64,000 bases of DNA from Formicarius rufipectus (Eukaryota > Chordata > Aves > Passeriformes > Formicariidae), in NCBI GenBank assembly GCA_013399695.1, contig VXAU01006136.1, positions 220,579 to 284,578 on the forward strand, read 5' to 3'. The notes under the pieces are model-generated. The model ran no database searches. It was not told the DNA's origin and saw only the letters and a program-made list of their open reading frames with translations. A program made the translations under genes and the position numbers. Of the stretch, positions 46,530-59,429 are shown in pieces (within the stretch, counting starts at the first letter, position 1; every line of letters starts with the position of its first letter).

Positions 46530-49500
46530 CATGCTCCATTACATTTCTTTCATGTTAATTTCATACATGGTTACAGAAATAAGACTGATGTTCTGGAGTG
46601 ACATCTAGGGAGACAGCAGTATTCTGAAGTCTAATACTAGGTTAATCGAGACTAGGGGATTGTTACACATGCGGTTCTAATGTAGCCAGTGCAGCCTGTA
46701 GTTGATGTTTGTGATAGCTGGTTTAAGTAATCCAGAATTTGGCCAGCAAAGTAAACCAGAGACAACAGCTGGTCTTGCATGACTCTCAAAGCCTGTAAGC
46801 AGAATGGAAGGTGATAGAAAAAGTGAGGGGAGTATCTTTGTAAGGATTTAGAAAGAGGCAGGAAAAAGGAGTGCAGAAGTAGGGGAAGGAATTAGAAGAT
46901 GCAAAAGAACTGATAAAAAATAGAGGGATGACAGGAAGAAAGGACCCACAAAAACGGAATATAAAGGAGCTTCATTTGCATTTGTATCTCTATATTATAC
47001 CATCTTTGGCTTCCCAAGGCTGCTGGGATATCTGATAGCTGGGATTAGTGAGGTCTTGTTAACAGAAGTATGGTTATTTCTTTATTTTGTGTAGTTCCAT
47101 CTTATGTATCCAGTAAGGCTTGTCAGTTAGATGATGGAGTGTCTTTGTCTCAATTGCTGTCTGCTTTACTGACCCTACCCTGATTTATGGCTTTGGTAAC
47201 CACAAGAGCAGAGACTGTGCTCTTTGTCTCTTTCCAAGCATCATGGTGAGCATGGGGAGGTGGGAAGACATACAACAGAGCCTGCACCCAGACTTGCAAC
47301 ATCATTGCTGACATCTTCAGTCTGAGAGTCAAGGGGGAATCTTAAGGGCACTTACTGATGTTCTTATTTGCCCACCGGATTGATTTATGTTACTCAGTGC
47401 AGGAACAACTCATCTTCTGTTTCATGGGTTTGGTGTTCATCTGGTCTGTGCTGGACATCAACTACTAAAACAGGGAATGTTGATAATTTGCTTTGTTACT
47501 TGTGACCAATAAAGGCGACACACTGCCTGTATGGTCAAATAAACAAGAAACAGTGACCTGAATCACTGTGGGATGACATTGCCTTTTCAGTGGACTCCAA
47601 CTTGATTTTACTTCAAATTACTGTCCTATTAATAATGGATGCAAACTTGTACACTACAAGTTCTTCACAAAATTTACTTGCTTTGAACGATTGCATATAA
47701 CTTTGCAGTGTCCTATAGGTAAATGGGGAGTACCAGTAGTATTTCTTAATTATTTATTGTTGTCTGAGTCTGTCTGAAGGTTTTCTTGCAGGGAGCGCTG
47801 AAGTTGTTAGGAGGTGGCTGCTTGTGAAGGGGACATCTCTTCCAGCTAAAGTTGCACTTGCCTTCTGTTCATCTGCTTGTCAGATACCTCCAGCACCTGT
47901 ATGTGAGATGATATCCATATATGCAGTTAGAAGAGAAGACCAGTGAGTGAACCTTGCACTTTGAAAAGAGGTGATTCTCCGTGATTCTCAAGCAACCACT
48001 TGTCTGATTGAATTCAGACAAATGCTTTTCTTCTCTGTGAGCAGAAGAGTTTGCTTTGTGCAGGGACCCCTTATGCTGCCTTCTGTATGAGGACCCATAT
48101 ACTGTGGTCTGTTCGTTGGCTGCCCTTCATGGAAGTGCTTTTATTCACTTTTATCTTCTTCATGAACATAAAACTCCATAATACTCAGGACAGGAGAACA
48201 GTCATTGTTCTGTCTAGAGCAACCAGTAGGCAGCCAATATTTTGTGTATGAATTTAAGGTTATGTGTGAGGGTTTAAGGTTGGTATTAGGGTGGATTCCC
48301 TCCCTAAAGCTAAAAAATAAAAGACTTACTGAAAATGATGTGAGTTTGAAAATATTCTGTAATTTTGAAGTCAGTGTTGTCTCTCTTCGGGGGGAGCAAT
48401 GTGATAAAAGAATTTTGCATCCTGGTTTTGATATTGTGAAAATTAAAAGACTTAGGTGGAGAAAGTAGTGAGTTCTTGAGAGATCTGTGACTGAGATTGG
48501 ACTAATAATCATTGATTGCACTAACAACCAAGAGGCAGTAAAAGAGTGGGAATAGGAAAAAAAAAAAAAGCCAGGAAGAAGTAGCATAGCAATATCCTGG
48601 ACTGGACAATATGTCCTTGTATTTTAAAAAAGCTTTATTTAACAATACAAAGTTCTCCTCTCATGGCCAGCAGCTAGTCAAACAAGATTATTTATAGCAC
48701 AAGTTGCTGAGACTACTTATTTCCCATGTCCTCATCACCCCTTTTTGGAAGCATCACAACAGGTGTGTTTTTGAGACTCTATCCTCTCCTGCTAATGCAG
48801 TTTTGGTTGGCCTAGGTCACTTGAGATGAATTGTGCCCTTTTGAAAATACTTGCGTTTAAACACTGCTAATTTGAATAATTGCAGAAATAATTGCCAGAC
48901 AACTTGGTAGGCTGACACTTTGTTCACCCGTGTGAAAAGGTGAGAGCCTGTGTGCTCCTGAGGATTTTGACCATCTACATCTACATTTATGTTAGCTTCA
49001 CAATTAATTCCCTCTTTTCCTGTATTACAAATGAAGAAGGGGTGCTGTGCAGGATTTTGGTAATTTTTGATATATTTTCTCCTGTTTCAGTGGAACTGTG
49101 ATGTTCTGAGGCTTTTGAATGAGATTGCCTAATGATGTTGTATATTTCACTGTTTACAAGACAGCAGAAAACCATTGTTGCTGTGCTGCTTTGTTTCCTT
49201 TCTGTTCCTGAGCTAATTGCCTTCTTGACTAACAGGTCAGGTGATGCTATAGGGGATGGTGAGTATTGGTAGGTGAGGAGAATGGGTCGAAGGGAGTGGA
49301 CCTCCCCTTAGAAGGCAGGAAGCCCTTTCACTGAGTTGTCTCATGAAATCTCAGCCTGAGAGGTGCAGAAGAAGAGCATCCCTTTCTGCTCCACAGCCTA
49401 GGCTCCTGGTCCTCTGATGTCTCCCTGTAGCGCCATGCGGGTGCATGCCACATCCCGTTCCTAGTGCTTGTCCATGGATCGTGGGCACAGATGGCATATC

Positions 49501-51155
49501 CCATGGGACTTCCCAGCCTCTCTGGCTGGGTGCCTGTGTTGCACTTAAGTGATGGGGTCAAAGACAATATACCTAGTTTGTGTGGCCACAGCACTGTCTG
49601 GATGGTTCTAATCCCTTAAAACTGTTTCTTTATCTAAATTTCTAGCACTGGCGATAAATACTGCAAAATGGTCTTCACAATGTTTGGTAGTGGATTTCGT
49701 GGTGATTTCAGTCATCTCAGAAACACACGTGTTTATGTGGTGGGGTGAAAGATGTGAAAATATGCTTGGTTTTCTTCTAGTCTACTGCCTGCATTTAAAG
49801 GCTTGCCTAGAGTATGTCTTTCAGACTGAACCTCAGAGCATCTTCCACGGTGCAGCCAAACCAAAAGTTTACATTTAAAGGTGAGCTGAAGTCCTACTGA
49901 AATAAAAAGATGACTAGCTTGCATTGTGCAGTTATTTTTCTAGATCTGACTCGTATGGCTAGATTTTAAAAAATGCTGGACACAATGACGAGATGATTAG
50001 AGGTATTTGTTTTTCTATAAAATACGATTTTTTTGAAAAAATATTTTTTACTGTGTAGCTTTATGTTCCTATAAGTCATATGTATGAGGATGGACTCTCA
50101 TGTGTAGAATAATTTTTCTGTATTGTCTTTGCAATCCTTCTGCACTCAGTTTCAGTGATTTCAGTGAGTTTTCATTTTGTGTGTCCTAATCTATACTGTA
50201 AATTTCTTTTGCTAGGACTGCCTTTTAATTTTTGCTTTTGCAGCAGCTCTACAACTAGATAGAATTCTGATCGGAACATTGGAGGCTGAATTTAAGGCAA
50301 TTACTGATCTTCATTGTAAATTAATAGTAACGTGCCTGGCAGTTCTAGTCTTTGAGAGCTGGCCTCTGTTCCAGTACGAAGAATAGTTGCTCCTTTTCTA
50401 ACACTTTTTTTTTACCAGTCCACATTTGTACCACACAAAAAACAAGATCTGTGAATCGAGACCAGTTCAGGGAATGCTTGATCAGAACATTTTTGAGGTC
50501 GAGGTTTTAGCAGGAGTGAAATAATGATCAAGTCTGGCCCAACACGGAGAAGGGGGAGGCTGAGCGCTGAGATGCTTTACTAATGCTGCCATCTCTTGGT
50601 CTTCTTTGGTATTGCCACCCTTCAAAAGTCATGGGCGATACGGTCGGACTCTTAAAAGCAAAACCAAGACCCCTCCCTCCAAACCCTGTAGTTATCAAAT
50701 TACATTCCCTCCCCGCACACATACCCCGTAAAGCCTCTCAATTTTCATGTAAATAAACTTCTTGAACACCTTATCTGCATTTGCCTCAAACAAGGCTACT
50801 TACATTTATATTTTTAATAACTTTCTCAACTGGATTCCACTGACTTTGAGGTTGTTTTGGGTTGCTGTCATTCAAATTAAAATTAAGAAACAGATAAAGA
50901 ATGAAAACAACAGATCTATCCAGTGGTACCATCTGCTTCCTGAATTCTTAGAAGGTCTCTGTTATGAGTGGAAGCCGTGATGGGAGTAGAGACTACACAA
51001 TCTTTCTTCCTCTGGTCACACAAGTTGAAACCCCCTTTTCTTTTACAATGGTTGCTTTGCGGTTTTAATAAAATTGGGTCTTAGCTTAGTTTCCCCTGGA
51101 CCATCCAAAATGTTGATTCAAAATGATAAATGATAATTCTGTGTGGAGATTTTAG
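46530..51155. other. Unique sequence, about 4.6 kb
   Basis: No gene or named repeat was recognised. A 148-codon minus-strand frame at 48141-48587 has a low-complexity Ser/Phe/Leu-rich peptide with no domain and looks like chance. The segment 49200-49620 is slightly GC-richer, again without a recognisable product. Confidence 0.4.
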
Positions 51156-51156
51156 T

Positions 51157-51218
51157 GTTGGTTTTTGTTTTGCTTTGTTTTGTTTGTTTTGTTTTGTTTT
51201 GTTTGTTTTGTTTTGTTT
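51157..51218 (+). repeat. (TTTTG)n simple repeat
   Basis: About 60 bases of TTTTG and TTTG units. It is low-complexity sequence that may be a decayed poly(A)-type tail on the minus strand. Confidence 0.85.
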
Positions 51219-51219
51219 C

Positions 51220-54085
51220 TTCCTTTGGTCAGGAAGTTGGTCACAGGAAGATACCATTTTCCATACCTGAATGAATTAACGGAAAAGCGTGGATTCCAAT
51301 AGTTCTGTATTTTTCTGAAGCTTAACAAAAAGGTCAGTCTGGTTTTGGTGTTTGTTTTTTCCCCCCTCTCCAGTTTATCAGTGTTTTTAAATATGGAAGT
51401 TTAAGATTTAGGTTAAAATGACAGTTTACTGAGCTAGTGTGCATGAAACCCACTGAAACCTGAAAGTGTAATTTTGAAATTATGGACATAGAATATATCT
51501 GTAGAAACCTTCTGATATTATTTCTGAGTTTTAAAACATAGCTTAGTTATGTTTTGATCTGTCATGAAAATTAGTATGGTTAGATATTAATTTGAATGGA
51601 AGATAACATTTCTCAACAGATCTAAGCTCTGCTGCCAGATGAAAATGAACTTGTTTCTAAATACACTCCCTCCTGGACAGCTGGTGTGATGAGTCCCTGT
51701 CTTGACAACTGCATTTGGGATGTAAAGACAATTACGCCTGTCTAGCTATTTCCACAAATGCTTGTTAAAATCCTTTTAAAATACCAAAATTAGTGATAAG
51801 AAAATGCAGATTTTAATTTGCATCTCTTCTGGTTTTCCTCCCATCTTTTCAATATAAGGTAGTATATTTCTAATGAGAATGCTGGCTTTTTTTTTTTTTT
51901 TTTTTAGAACTGTTCTGGTATTTCCAAATTTCCAATGCTGCTCAGAAGGTATATTTTATAGAATACTGATCTGGACTGGAAGATCACTGATGATTCAGAA
52001 ACATTTGGATTTGTAACAAAATTTCACATCAGTCCCCTTAGAAAACCCCACTGTAATGCCATTCTGTAACTTTGCTACTCTGGTATTTTAGTGTTGGAGG
52101 AAGACAACTGGTTTTATTTTCACATTTGGTTTTTTATTAGTATTTTTCTTTGACTCTTTCTGCTTGTGGTGCTCCTGGCTAGGTAATTTATGGCCTAATA
52201 ACAAAACCCTAGACAACTGTCCTGGTTGCCAGAGGCCTGACAGTCACATCTGAGAAGTGTTTTAAAGACGCATTTTGTTTGAAATTGCTTTTCTGTTCTT
52301 CCCCAAATGAAATCCTGCTGCTGCACACATTTATTTTCGACTGGGAGAAGCAGCAGTGGATGTGACATGGTGTGTGTTTATAAAGACACCTGAAAACCGA
52401 AGCTTTTTGGAAGCTGAAGCTTGCTGGGGAAATAAGTGGACCACTCACATTTGGAGAAGAGGTAGAGTTTTCAAACACTGGAGTGGGCATTAGGGTAATA
52501 CTGCTGAGGCCATGGCTAACATTTGCATTTGTACAGGCAAAAGTGGCAGTCCACAGATGCCTTCTGCCCTGATTCTCTGAATGCACATGCTGTGGACCTG
52601 GGTATCCTGCTGTCCTGAGATCTGCTGCAGAGCACCATCCTGTGTTTTTCTGTGATCCTACACAGATACCTGGTTGTATGCTTCTGCCCCTATGTGCATG
52701 TTGGTGCTTCTTATTAAGCAGATCCCAGTGGCCTTGTGGCTTCTGCATCACCACACTCTTGGTACAGAGTAATGGTGTTACTGACTGAGGGCTCTTTAGA
52801 AATGAAACACTTTTTCTTTGACTGGTTTGTTTGAAAGAGATCAAGGAGAGTAAAAAAAGAGTTCATGTGTGTCGTACAGCACATAGAATTAAGGCTACAT
52901 TGGTTTCCTGAAATCTTGTGGTTTATTAAGATGGATGAGTTTTCTATGGAGTTCTAGAGGGAATCCTGGTAGCTTTTTGTTCCTTTTCTGCTTGGTGCTG
53001 CCTTCAAACAGCAAATCCTAGGTGCAATCCCTTATTTCCTTTTGATTTAGTATGGCACTTTACTGAAGCTCCCATCCAGCTCCTCAGCTGATCTTTGTGG
53101 CCATCTCTGCAGGATTAACCAATGAGACTTGTTTTTCCTTTATCATCTTGTTGCACTATCAACTTTCAATCTCTTTGTTGCTTTTATACTGAGGAAGGGC
53201 ACGCAGTGTTTACATCAAGCAAACCGATGGTGACCTGTCTGCAGCAGCATTTTAGCAGATCCTCTTATGCATTAGTTATTCTTTGTGTGAAAAACAATTG
53301 TATTCCAGCTCTATGTCTTATAATTGTCTTGTCTAGATCCGCCAGCTCATCTCCTTTGCTGACCACTAAACTCTGTCCTTTTCTCTGCATTCTGTCTCCT
53401 TAAGCATTTTAGCAACCACGTATATCACTCAAATAGCCCATTTTTACTTTTTAAACATTTGTTTATCCTTCCATTCTTTTTTTCTGAGTGCCTCATCCTT
53501 TATTGACTTGGGAAAATATCTGGTCCCTTCTGAAGAACACAAGTGTGATTTTCTCTTCAGTGTTCAGAGCATGCCTTACTGACTTTTGATGTGGGCTCTC
53601 ACTCCAGAAATTACGAGGAATTCTTCCATCACTTCCATCACTTTCATCCTTCCAGAAACTGAGTTTCATATTCCCATAAAGAAGGAATTTCGTTCCTTTT
53701 CTGAGGTTGCAGTTGTGATGTCTTCACGTTGAATTCAGCCCCCAGGCTGAATTTTCTTGTATTTTGTAAATGTAACTGATATCTTCAGATACTGTCTACA
53801 GTAGAAGTTGCTTAATGAAGAAAACAACTTCATGTTTCCAGCATTGCGTAAGATTACATCACTGAAATAAATATGCATTAAGGAGGCAGAGAATATGTAT
53901 TAGATAGGCAGGTTCATGTAAATTTTACAGCATAAAAGATGTAACTTTTTATTGCTTGGTGTGCTTGATTTGTGGAAACCTCTACCTTGCACCATGCACA
54001 GAATTAAGGTCTCCTTTCTAAACTAGACTCTCTGTCTGTGTTTAGAGAACTCCTAAAATCAGCAGCAGTTGTGATACTGGTTGAT
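51220..54085. other. Unique sequence with one long unexplained frame
   Basis: A run of 19 T lies at 51887-51905. Apart from the minus-strand frame listed at 52209-52844, I recognise nothing here. Confidence 0.4.
52209..52844 (-). other. Unexplained 211-codon open frame
   Basis: A 211-codon minus-strand frame begins with Met. It is unusually long for this sequence, which has ordinary base composition, and it is not inside a repeat I recognise. The peptide is Ser/Thr/His/Cys-containing with no signal peptide, membrane segment or known motif. It could be a chance frame, a lineage-specific transcript, or a remnant of an uncharacterised element. I assign no function. Confidence 0.15.
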
Positions 54086-54217
54086 CACTTTTGTCTTAGT
54101 TTAGAGGAAATTAGGGAATTTGTTGGACTAGGAACCAAAGAAGGAGACAAACGTCCTTTAAATTCAAACAAAATTTAATTAAGATATGATAATGGAAAGG
54201 ATAACAGTTCTTAACTA

Positions 54218-54262
54218 CTATCTATATCTATATCTATATCTATATCTATATCTATATCTATG
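54218..54262 (+). repeat. (TATCTA)n hexanucleotide microsatellite
   Basis: About seven TATCTA/CTATAT units lie inside the inverted-repeat element and pass into a degenerate 'tgtatctgtatatctat' tail to 54277. Probably polymorphic. Confidence 0.92.
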
Positions 54263-54381
54263 TATCTGTATATCTATTCAAGAGAAACAAAGCAACCAGA
54301 ACTAAATGACCAATTTGTGGGATAATCCCCCCTTGAACACCCCACAGTCTCTGCTCCCATTGGGTGCAGCAATATTTACGG

Positions 54382-54394
54382 ACAGCAGGTGGCG
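54382..54394 (+). promoter_or_regulatory. CTCF-like motif
   Basis: ACAGCAGGTGGCG resembles the core of the vertebrate CTCF consensus (CCASYAGRKGGC). It sits inside the inverted-repeat element. The evidence is a short motif match only. Confidence 0.25.
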
Positions 54395-54847
54395 ATGTTG
54401 CTCCTCAGCCGGTGCTGAACTGCCCCCTCCCAGGGGTGGTTGTAGAGATGTCGGTGTGGAGTTGGTTGGGAGAAGCCCTGCAGAGAGGGAAAAAAAGGGC
54501 TGGGATCCTTTTCTTTGGGCAAAAACTCTCTTAGTCCGTGGCTGGAGGAGGGATGGTACTCTGAGTTGGCAGCCGCCAATGCTGTGGGGGCTCCTCATGC
54601 CCAGACCTGCAAAGGAAGTATGCTGCAAAAAGCCCTGGCAAGCAGGTCTCTCTGTCTGTCTCTCTTGTAAGCACTGGGAACTCAAAAAATCCAGGGATTG
54701 GAAAATGGGAGGAAAAGGGAAGGTGACCAAACCCGTAGGGCAGAGGTTCCCCGAGCAGCCTCTCTCTCCCTCTTCCCCCAGCAGTCCTCCTCCTCCCCAC
54801 TCCCGGGAGCCCCTTCCTGTTCACCTCACCAATCCCAGTGATGGAAT

Positions 54848-54860
54848 GTTGCTAGGTAAC
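54848..54860. promoter_or_regulatory. X-box-like motif
   Basis: GTTGCTAGGTAAC is an imperfect palindrome close to the RFX X-box consensus. It lies inside the inverted-repeat element, so if it is functional the element could have spread it. Confidence 0.35.
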
Positions 54861-55114
54861 CCCCCTTCACTCATGATCTACTCCATTGATATCTGCAATA
54901 GGAAAAGGGCCATTAGCATCTCGTTCATTGGTAGGGGAAAGGAAAATTCTGCCCGCTTCTAAAAAACTGTAACAACTTCTTAATCTCTAAGTACCGCAGA
55001 GTCTTCTTTGTTGTATCGTCTTCCTTTTTCTGTCCGGAGTAAAACTGGGTCTTCTTTGTGAGGTCTTTCAGTCATATAGTGTATTTGTTTTAGTGGAAAT
55101 TTTGATGATGACTA

Positions 55115-55140
55115 TAGTACTTAGTACTTAGTACTTAGTA
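55115..55140 (+). repeat. TAGTACT 7-bp tandem repeat
   Basis: Just over three copies of a 7-bp unit (TAGTACT) lie inside the inverted-repeat element near its right end. Confidence 0.85.
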
Positions 55141-55369
55141 GCACTCCTTTTTACATTCCCACTTGGAGTCTTCTTAGTTTAAACCAACATGTTATCACAG
55201 CCGTAGCAGAGAGATAAAAACAACAAAACAGTATGTAGTCTAAAAATCAGCAGGCCAAGTTGGAATTTCTACAGGAGAACACTATTTGGGCTGTGAAGTC
55301 TTGCTAACATAGCTGTGTTGTGTCAGATTATGCCAAATGTCCCTAATTTCCTCTTGGGGAATATACATG

Positions 55370-58300
55370 ATGGCAAGGACTAGGCTACATAAATGGGAAG
55401 GAACTGCCTTCACTGGAGAGAAGTGTTGAGTAGAAGCTAAGTCTTCAGTGAGTTTAGAGAATGTGCAAGATGTCTAAGGATGTAAACAGGCTTTCTTTTT
55501 TTGTGTGTCTAGATAAGGTAGTTTAAGAAGTTTTTGTCCCTAACTGCTCAGTTTCTGTCTCCCCGGCTGAGCTAGCATGATGGGAAGGATACTACAGTAC
55601 ATTATCAGGTCATCATCACCAGCATCTTAAACTCAGATAATGGGCTTTGAAGAACAAGTGGGTGAGGAAAGCTTGCACCTTCTGTCCTCCAGGCAGTGGG
55701 AGTGAGTATCCTACTGATAGGACTGAGGGGGGTGTCGTGCCTCTGAGGAATTCTAATGTCTTAAATCACTTCCATTTCTGTGTAGAATAAACCTGTGTCT
55801 AACCCAAGGCAAGGATGGAAAGGTGCTGGTAACATGGCTTGGTATTACAGACATAGAAACTTTCTGCCTCTAATGGGCATTCTGCTTTCTCAAGAAAGAT
55901 TGCAGTAATGTGTAGTGCAGGAAGGAGTGTGTGAGACAAGCAGAGGATCAGGTGTCCTCTCACTGAAATTTGCTTACCCCCAGACTGAGGCTGAGCTACT
56001 GAAACTGTTTAGGGTTTTATTTCAGCATTAGGAAGTGCTATGTCAGTTGGATAGTGATATGTCATCCTCTGCTCCATCACTGCTCTGCATCTGTCCATGA
56101 TTAAATACAGATGGAGCTGTCTCATACAGGGCTTCCTGTCTGGCTGCTGCTCTTGCTTTGATTTTGATGCCCTATGTTTGGAATCAGATCCTAATCCACA
56201 TCAGAAAGCAAACAAATCCCAAGAGTTGGAGTGCGGTTGATATATTAAGGTAGGCTGACTGGGTGTTTGCTCTGTTTCTGACACTTAGGCAAGTCTCTCT
56301 CTTGTCCTGGGGCTGTTATTGCCCAACAAAAGTATATAATGTAGATCTAATAATTATCCATTTTTTATTCATTTTAATTTTAACTAATGCTCGCCTGACT
56401 TCAAGTTTGGGGAATGAACACAGCTATGTATGTGCATGTGTGGGGTTATGCACTCCTACAGTCTGGCTGTCCTGTTCCTGCCTTTCTGACAGTGAACCAG
56501 AAAATGGCTATTGTGTTGGTCTTTCTGGCAGTCTCCGGGGGTTCTCAAACTAGGTCTCTGGTTGAGATGGAAAGAAAAAAATGTGCTTTTTTCTGACTCT
56601 CAAATAAAATAAAATAAAATAAAACTCAGGAAGCTACCGGAGAGATATCAAGGGGTGAAGTCAAAAAGCTGGTGAAAACAGCTGAGTAGAAAATAAATCA
56701 CTGGGGCAAGAAAAACAGTGCTTTCAATATGACTGTGTTTCAGAAAGTGAAGTTCTCAGTTCACAGCCATTACCATGTGACAGAAAACCACATGCAGCAT
56801 GAGGTTTACTGAAATTTGTCATGTGAGATGAAGGCTGCTCATCTTCTATGCTTGCAAGGAAAGGGGAAAGGTGTTTCTAGGGCCTGTGTTTTTGCCATTT
56901 CCACCAACTTTTCCTTGTCTTCACTGTTGGGAAGGTGTGTCCTGGAAAAATTAATAATCTGAAATGAACATTTTTTCCCTCTGACATGCTATTTGCAGTC
57001 ACATAAAGATTTTGGTCCTAAAGAGCATTAATGTTCAGCATTCAGGTGTGTTCTGAGGAGGAATTGGTAATATCTTTGCAATACCTCAGATGTGACTGTG
57101 AGTGTTCCTTAATCTGCAGCAATGCAAAATTGCCAGTATGTGATGGGGAGGAGGACTGATTTTGCACGGTGGCAGATGAGGAGTGTTCTTGTGTTCCATG
57201 CCACTGACACCACTCTGATGAGCCCATCAGAGCACTGAAGATGTGCACAATGAATGCTAAGCACATCGTGCAAATAAGCACAATAATAATAATAATGTTG
57301 AAGATAGGAAATGAATAATTCCTCTAAATGAAGTTTGGGCAGGAATTCAGATAGAAAGTATGTAATTAAACCAAGCTGGAACTTGATCAAAATACTGAAA
57401 TGGTACTAGGGAAAAAAGGGAAAAGTTACTTAATGACTACTAGCAGGAAGAACCTTGACTTTTTACTTCATCCAGAAAGAAGACAACTGCCAGCTCCAGA
57501 AAAAATTCAATTCCCAAGAGAATGTCCCTCTTTCTCCCCTGTGATTTTCCCATGGAGAATTGTTATCTTGGCCTGGCGGGATAATACTCACCAGTTCTGT
57601 AAGTGGAGCAGATATTTGTGCAGTACAGAGACTTCTGGTCTTGGACCTGGAAGGACTGTGGGTTGGCTGGTGGCTGAGCTGAGCGAGGCCAGCGCTGGTC
57701 CTGGCTGAGGATGCAGGGAGCAGCAGGTTTAAATAGCTGGTCCTGCTGAAGTTGGATGAAATGACTGGTTACACATTCCTATGCCCATCTGAACTCTGAC
57801 CAGGCTGCACCTTTTCTTAACTTGAACTTTCCAGTGCAAACAGTCTGTGGAAGAAAGATGAGCAGCAAAGATCTTCACCCTATCACAAACCATAAAGACA
57901 TATTTTCCACTGTGGGATAAAAACTCAAAACTGGTGCTGGCTTTACAGGCTAGTGATTGCTCCCTCTTCTGTTCCCATGGCTAGATGACATAATAAATTA
58001 CTGAGAGAGCACTCCTCTTAACTGGGCAAGGGCTGAACTTTGGTTGTGTGTTCTTGGAGCTCAGTGTACAATTAACCTGGCACAATTCACCAGGGCATAG
58101 TTCACTGTAAATCCTTACACACTAAATGGATTGTAATCACTACATTTCAGTGATGAGTAAAAAGCCATTTGAAGACTACATAAAAGCAGAATGTTGAGAT
58201 TTCAGATTGTAGGTATTTTGAAAGGATTTGAGGCAAAGGAGAATACCTGCATGCTCCTCAATGCTTGTGATGGGCCTGTGTGTGCTAACTGGGGATGGTC

Positions 58301-59410
58301 AAGCCAGTACCTGGCTGCACAGGCTCATGGGGAGAGGGAAAGATTGAGCCTTCATTCTGCACTGGAGACAAAGGGAGTGCATTGTCAGTCATATCACTAA
58401 TGAGGAGTGACCTCATACCATTTTTTTGTTCAATTTTCATGAAAGGCATACATTGCTTAAAGCAGGGTTTTACTCCACAGCACAAGTGCCCTCTTGCTGC
58501 TCACATGACCCTACTATAGCCAGAGTGTCACTTAGCTGTTCTTGTGGCTGTGAGGGAGTGTTTTACAGCCCCAGGCTTGTTGGCCTCTTTGTGAGACTCA
58601 GTGGGCAAGGAAGACTTTACAAAGAAAGGTATCACAGTGGTGGTAAGGTCAGTCATCTTAGAGGAGCTTCTAGCAGCTGGCACTCTGCCCTTGGCTCCCA
58701 GGTGATGGTGGTCTAGGGCTGTGCCAGCCCCTGTGCTTGTTGCCTGTTGCTAAGTCTCAGAGAAATTAAAGCAGCAGAAACAGAGCTGGGACGGGAACCA
58801 CTGAGGAAATGGTGCCTTAGTAGAGGATGAGAGCAGAGGGGGTTTACTGTGGTGGCTTTCACAAACTAATCTATAATTTAGGCCTGGTTGAGCACATGAG
58901 CATTGGGCTGTAACTGTCCCCTAAGTTACGGAGAGGAAATCTATAATATGAACTGTGCTTCGCTCCCCACTGTGCGTTCGTGATGCAGGCTGCACTGGGG
59001 ACTTGCTGTGCTTAAGGTGCTATGAATTGGATCCAAGCATGATTTAAGGCAATTTCCTTCTAATTCACAGCCAGGCAATGGAATAGATCTGTCTTCTGAG
59101 AATCGAAAGTATTAATAACTCCCTTAGACACAATTTGGAAGCAAATGAATGCTTCCATTTTTTTGTGTGTGAATTTGAGAGCGTTATTTTACTGTACAGA
59201 GATGAGCTCCATTAGCAGAACACATGAATTAAAACAAAGGCAGCTTATTTGCATTGTGGTTAACTGTTCTTGAGACAAGACAGATCATCTAGTTACGAAT
59301 ATGTGGCAACAAAGATTATAAACAGTGCAATGGGGCTTAATCTTTGAGTTTTATGTTTCTACAAAATGGCTTTCATACAGAAACGTTTTCTTCTTACCTA
59401 CAGCTGAAAT
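55370..59410. other. Unique sequence
   Basis: No gene or named repeat was recognised. There is an (AAT)n run near 57281-57297 and the AAATA repeat listed separately. The segment 57640-57715 is G-rich with 'ctggctg' repeats. Open frames of 90-100 codons show no recognised domain. Confidence 0.4.
56602..56624 (+). repeat. (AAATA)n microsatellite
   Basis: Between four and five copies of a 5-bp A-rich unit. Confidence 0.85.
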
Positions 59411-59412
59411 TT

Positions 59413-59426
59413 GTCACCATGGTAAC
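59413..59426. promoter_or_regulatory. X-box-like motif (RFX type)
   Basis: GTCACCATGGTAAC is a near-perfect palindrome that fits the RFX consensus GTNNCCATGGNAAC. It is not in a recognised repeat. No exon is seen nearby. Confidence 0.4.
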
Positions 59427-59429
59427 CTT

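Larger units (their letters stand above)
54092..55367. mobile_element. 1.26-kb repeat bounded by inverted termini (class unresolved)
   Basis: AGAGGAAATTAGGGAATTTG at 54103-54122 is matched in inverse orientation at 55334-55354, differing by a single inserted base. Outside these, the left edge may begin TGTCTTAG (54092) and the right edge end AATATACA (55367), giving LTR-like TG...CA ends. No target-site duplication was found for either choice. The interior holds a (TATCTA)n array, a GC-richer section with a stop-poor 218-codon frame (54306-54962) and a TAGTACT repeat. It could be an LTR with unusually long inverted ends or a non-autonomous DNA transposon. I recall similar sequence in birds but cannot name it. 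Confidence 0.5.

Noticed and set aside
48141..48587. 148-codon minus-strand frame as a gene
   Set aside because: The peptide is low-complexity and hydrophobic from T-rich DNA, it overlaps an opposite-strand frame, and it shows no domain.
54306..54962. 218-codon plus-strand frame as a transposase or gene
   Set aside because: It lies inside the inverted-repeat element, has no transposase motif, and is mirrored by minus-strand frames in the same GC-rich segment.
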